5,106 nt of DNA from CAKZKT01 sp034434235. Lineage in GTDB: Bacteria > Chloroflexota > Anaerolineae > CG2-30-64-16. Under the pieces are notes generated by a model. That model was given only the letters and a program-made list of their open reading frames with translations. It was not told the DNA's origin and did no database searches. Position 1 is the stretch's first letter; the number at the start of each line of letters is the position of its first letter. The position numbers and the translations under genes were made by a program. Positions 4,932-5,106 of the stretch are shown here, in pieces. The stretch covers positions 1 to 5,106 of the forward strand of contig DAOTZV010000002.1 in NCBI GenBank assembly GCA_034434235.1. The letters run 5' to 3'.

Positions 4932-5106
4932 AGTCAAGCCCGGCGGTCATTTTCGTCTGGAGGCGGTGTTCCCCCATGGACGTCCAGGAGCGTTGCAACC
5001 ATCCCGGCCGATGATCTGGTTTGCTCCATCGGGGGAGAAGGCGTGATCGTGAGACGATGATCAGGGCTTAGGCAGCGGCAAATCGCGGAGGTGTGGGGGC
5101 TGCTCT
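4932..5106 (+). other. Non-coding stretch with a long-loop inverted repeat; no gene seen
   Basis: No open frame has a credible start with a Shine-Dalgarno. TCCCCCATGGA (4970-4980) pairs with TCCATcGGGGGA (5025-5036), with one bulged C and a 44-base loop. A shorter imperfect hairpin, TGATCGT-GAG-ACGATGATCA, lies at 5044-5063. No T-rich terminator tail follows either structure. The stretch may be the leader of a gene beyond the right edge or decayed mobile DNA. Confidence 0.4.

Noticed and set aside
4801..4935. Intrinsic terminator after the pilin gene
   Set aside because: The inverted repeats are long-range, and no T-tract follows the right arm.
4934..5104. Minus-strand frame open to the right edge (contains an ATG giving 31 codons)
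   Set aside because: It is short, lacks a ribosome binding site and shows no recognisable sequence.

Overview
The window suggests a GC-rich member of the Chloroflexota (Anaerolineae/Caldilinea-like). The grounds are a very large SARP-type regulator with an N-terminal winged helix, BTAD, NB-ARC-like ATPase and TPR domains; the style of its linker and P-loop region; a GT-C-like membrane protein; and a stand-alone Flp pilin preceded by a small soluble protein. This is an inference from protein style, because the window holds no rRNA or marker gene.

Layout. Positions 1-777 (minus strand) hold the N-terminal 259 codons of a multi-pass membrane protein that runs off the left edge. Its loop between membrane segments is expanded by a GC-rich 42-bp in-frame tandem repeat (about 129-341) with palindromic cores. 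Positions 780-4103 (minus) hold a 1107-aa SARP/AfsR-like regulator that ends 2 bp before the membrane gene, so the two are probably co-transcribed and translationally coupled. Positions 4104-4214 are a divergent control region. On the plus strand it has a perfect TATAAT preceded by two 11-bp-periodic direct repeats, and the last seven bases of the second repeat end 8 bp before the -10. This is the layout described for SARP-activated promoters. Positions 4215-4433 (plus) encode a 72-aa protein of unknown function, and 4597-4800 (plus) a 67-aa Flp/type IVb prepilin. The 163 bp between them hold an orphan Shine-Dalgarno sequence, two small hairpins and an AT-rich stretch. Positions 4801-5106 hold no supportable gene. 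They contain a 127-bp quasi-palindromic, MITE-like element with 14-bp terminal inverted repeats directly after the pilin stop, and a second long-loop inverted repeat.

Working model (inference): the SARP senses a signal through its STAND/TPR part, binds the repeats between the divergent genes, switches on the small protein plus Flp pilin, and adjusts its own expression because the repeats overlap its own ribosome binding site. The ATPase part keeps a P-loop and an MHD-like motif but lacks the usual sensor-1 arginine and the second acidic Walker B residue, so its nucleotide cycle may be atypical.
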